From contig NZ_CP080647.1 in assembly GCF_019599145.1 (NCBI RefSeq), positions 1,116,001 to 1,180,000 on the forward strand: a stretch of DNA of 64,000 nucleotides, read 5' to 3'. Positions 62,356-64,000 of the stretch are shown here, one piece after another; position 1 is the stretch's first letter; each line of letters begins with the position of its first letter. Under the pieces are notes generated by a model, which was not told where the DNA came from, searched no databases, and was given only the letters and a program-made list of their open reading frames with translations. The position numbers and the translations under genes were made by a program. This stretch comes from Streptomyces akebiae. GTDB taxonomy: Bacteria > Actinomycetota > Actinomycetes > Streptomycetales > Streptomycetaceae.

Positions 62356-63534
62356 TCAGCCTTCCGCGACCAGGTCCAGCCGCTCCCCCACCGGGGGCCA
62401 GGCGGCCCAGCCGCCGACCGGCTGCTGGGAGACCGCACGCCACCAGGGATCCACCGGCGGGGTGTTCTTCGGCTCGAACGGCTCCCCCGGTCGCGGCGCG
62501 GCCATCGTGACTCCCGCTCCGTGGGTGGCCCACATCATGCGCTCGCCCGGCTCCGCCCAGGCGTGCATCGCCAGATTGAACGTCGCCCAGTGGATCGGCA
62601 TCATCACCCCGCCGGGCTCGCCGCCCTGGAGGTCGAGGTGGGTCTGCAGCCCCTCGTCGGGCGTCATGTGGATGTCGGGCCAGAACTCCGAATAGGCACC
62701 CACCTGGATCATGGTGAGGTCGAACGGGCCGTGCGCGGCGCCGATGTCCTTGAACCCCTTGAAGTACCCCGTGTCGCCGCTGTGGTAGATCCGGTGCTCG
62801 TCACCGGCGACGACCCAGGAGGCCCAGAGCGTGTGCTGGGTGTTGCGCAGGCCCCGGCCGCAGAAGTGCCGGGCGGGGGTCGCGGTCAGGGTGAGGCCGC
62901 CGACCTTCGTGGCCTCGTGCCAGTCCAGCTCGCGGATGCGGTCCGCGGAGACTCCCCAGTGCTCCAGATGGGCACCGACGCCGAGAGGAACGGCGAAGAG
63001 CGTGTCCGTACCCGCCAGCTCCTTGATCGAGGGCATGTCGAGGTGGTCGTAGTGGTCGTGCGAGATGACGACGACGTCGACCGGGCCGAGCGCGGCCAGC
63101 GGCAGCGGCACGGGGTGCAGCCGCTTGGGACCGGCGAAGGCGAACGGGGAGCAGCGCTCACCCCAGACCGGGTCGAAGAGCACCCGGTGGCCGTCGATCT
63201 CGGCGAGCACGCTGGAATGGCCCATCCAGGTGGTCCGCAGCCCGCTCGCCGGGGGTCGGGCCAGGTCGGCGAGGGTCGTGGAGTGCACGGGGATCAGCCC
63301 CGCCGGAGCCCGCCGCACCCTCTCGTCCTTGCGGAAGAAGCTCTTCGCCATCTCCACGGCGGCGCCCCCTGAGGGGCGGACCTGGGCGCCCTCGGGGTTC
63401 ACGAAGACCCCGTTCGCGAAATGCGGGGATCTACGGATCCGCTCCCATCGGGCACCGCTCGGATCCGCGCCGAAGGCGGCGGGCCGCGCAGCGCGCAGCC
63501 CCGAGCTCAAAGAACGGGATCCCGAACCGGACAC
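62356..63534 (-). CDS. MBL-fold metallo-hydrolase, NAPE-PLD/UlaG-like
   Basis: The protein is 392 aa from GTG 63,534. Metal motif VVISHDHYDHLDMP (HxHxDH), later His in TPARHFCGRG and Asp/His in HSGDTGYFKG and HWATFNLAMHAW. Matches the bacterial NAPE-hydrolysing phospholipase D-like group, which cleaves N-acyl-phosphatidylethanolamine-type or other phosphodiester/lactone substrates. An N-terminal extension (SRSLSSGLRAARPAAFGADP) is not a clear signal peptide. It is divergent from the dehydrogenase gene at 63,666. Confidence 0.88.
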   Translation of the reverse strand: MSGSGSRSLSSGLRAARPAAFGADPSGARWERIRRSPHFANGVFVNPEGAQVRPSGGAAVEMAKSFFRKDERVRRAPAGLIPVHSTTLADLARPPASGLRTTWMGHSSVLAEIDGHRVLFDPVWGERCSPFAFAGPKRLHPVPLPLAALGPVDVVVISHDHYDHLDMPSIKELAGTDTLFAVPLGVGAHLEHWGVSADRIRELDWHEATKVGGLTLTATPARHFCGRGLRNTQHTLWASWVVAGDEHRIYHSGDTGYFKGFKDIGAAHGPFDLTMIQVGAYSEFWPDIHMTPDEGLQTHLDLQGGEPGGVMMPIHWATFNLAMHAWAEPGERMMWATHGAGVTMAAPRPGEPFEPKNTPPVDPWWRAVSQQPVGGWAAWPPVGERLDLVAEG

Positions 63535-63665
63535 GGCACCTCCAGGTGGATTCGCTCAGGCATCCCATTATGGTCCGCCCCTCCGACCGCGCCGGGTCCG
63601 ACTGTCCCCGCACGATGCAATACTGACCAACTATTCAGTAGATCCTTTTGTTCCCGGGGAGCCCC

Positions 63666-64000
63666 ATGACCATCACTCCTTTCATGTCGCTCACCTGGAC
63701 CGACCACCTCACCGGCCGACGGGGCTTTCTCGTCGTGGACCGGTTGGTGCGCGGGGTCTGCAGCGGCGGCCTGCGCATGCGCCCCGGCTGCACGCTGGAC
63801 GAGGTCGCCGGACTCGCGCGCGGCATGACCATGAAGGAGGCGCTGCACTACTCCCCCGAGAGCCGGTACGTCCCGCTCGGCGGCGCCAAGGGCGGCATCG
63901 ACTGCGACCCCCGGGACCCGGAGGCCTACGGCGTCCTGGTGCGCTACCTGCGCGCGATGCGCCCGTACGTCGAGAGCTTCTGGACCACCGGCGAGGACCT
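63666..64000 (+). CDS. Glu/Leu/Phe/Val dehydrogenase, N-terminal part (cut by the window edge)
   Basis: The first 111 residues are visible from ATG 63,666 (GGGGAG eight bases upstream). The dimerisation domain shows GGLRMRPGCTLDEVAGLARG, MTMKEALHYSPESRYVPLGG, AKGGIDCDPRDPEAYGVLVR. The K of MTMKEAL and the PLGGAKGGI motif are substrate and catalytic residues of this family. It oxidatively deaminates an amino acid with NAD(P). Substrate class cannot be decided without the C-terminal half. Confidence 0.92.
   Translation, partial: MTITPFMSLTWTDHLTGRRGFLVVDRLVRGVCSGGLRMRPGCTLDEVAGLARGMTMKEALHYSPESRYVPLGGAKGGIDCDPRDPEAYGVLVRYLRAMRPYVESFWTTGED

Overview
The window is high-GC actinobacterial DNA, almost certainly from a Streptomyces chromosome. 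Evidence: a WhiB-type regulator, a complete conservon (CvnABCD-type operon), two identical tRNA-Pro(GGG) genes, GTG/TTG starts, 4-bp ATGA-type gene overlaps throughout, and a Streptomyces-type RLHIDLLR leader peptide.

Left part (1-21.7 kb). A decayed DoxX gene faces a TetR regulator, followed by 1.2 kb of gene-poor DNA. From 2,584 to the intact tRNA-Pro at 21,660-21,733 the DNA looks like two tandem integrated segments. A 42-nt copy of the tRNA-Pro 3' end lies at 2,584-2,625 and again at 6,228-6,269, each on the minus strand and each followed by the same foreign GAGTGAGGG. No integrase, excisionase or replication gene is visible. Segment B (2.6-6.2 kb) holds a NarL-type two-component system and two small membrane proteins. 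Segment A (6.3-21.6 kb) holds the most striking locus: a minus-strand run of eleven genes encoding a GntR/UTRA regulator, an AprA-like flavoprotein, a HEAT-repeat protein, an AprB-like double [4Fe-4S] ferredoxin, an SsuABC/TauABC-type ABC importer whose binding protein has an extra NosL-like C-terminal domain, a second ferredoxin, a fused 2-oxoacid:ferredoxin oxidoreductase (KorA/KorB) and an Mrp-type Fe-S cluster ATPase. A LysR/YeiH divergent pair follows. I read this as a ferredoxin-driven reductive module for an imported, probably sulfur-containing, oxyanion or sulfonate-like substrate. The substrate is inference.

Middle part (21.7-33.4 kb). This holds DUF309, a TauE/SafE permease, a lipase, a WhiB protein, Dps, a TRZ/ATZ-type amidohydrolase, a broken LLM-class monooxygenase, a glutathionyl-hydroquinone-reductase-like enzyme preceded by a cysteine-containing leader peptide, a GH15 glucoamylase/trehalase-like enzyme, a small HTH protein with a DRTD-repeat tail, a KDSR-like reductase and a formylglycine-generating enzyme.

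33.5-39.4 kb is a hydroxyproline catabolic locus: three-subunit D-hydroxyproline dehydrogenase, a DapA-family deaminase, 4-hydroxyproline epimerase and a GntR/FCD regulator. A shared 16-bp operator candidate lies before both transcription units.

39.5-45.1 kb is scarred. It contains NUDIX and TPR genes, minisatellites, two genes truncated head to head, a frameshifted quinone oxidoreductase with clear TetR palindromes in front, and a response-regulator stub. From 45.2 to 49.6 kb is an LpqY-SugABC-like sugar ABC importer, then the second tRNA-Pro with a clear terminator. From 50 to 57.3 kb are split transketolase, MmcQ/YjbR, an IS256-type remnant, GNAT/XRE-cupin, LysR and kbl/tdh threonine degradation. 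From 57.8 to 62.0 kb is the conservon with a GAF gene. The window ends with an NAPE-PLD-like metallo-hydrolase and the start of a Glu/Leu/Phe/Val dehydrogenase gene.
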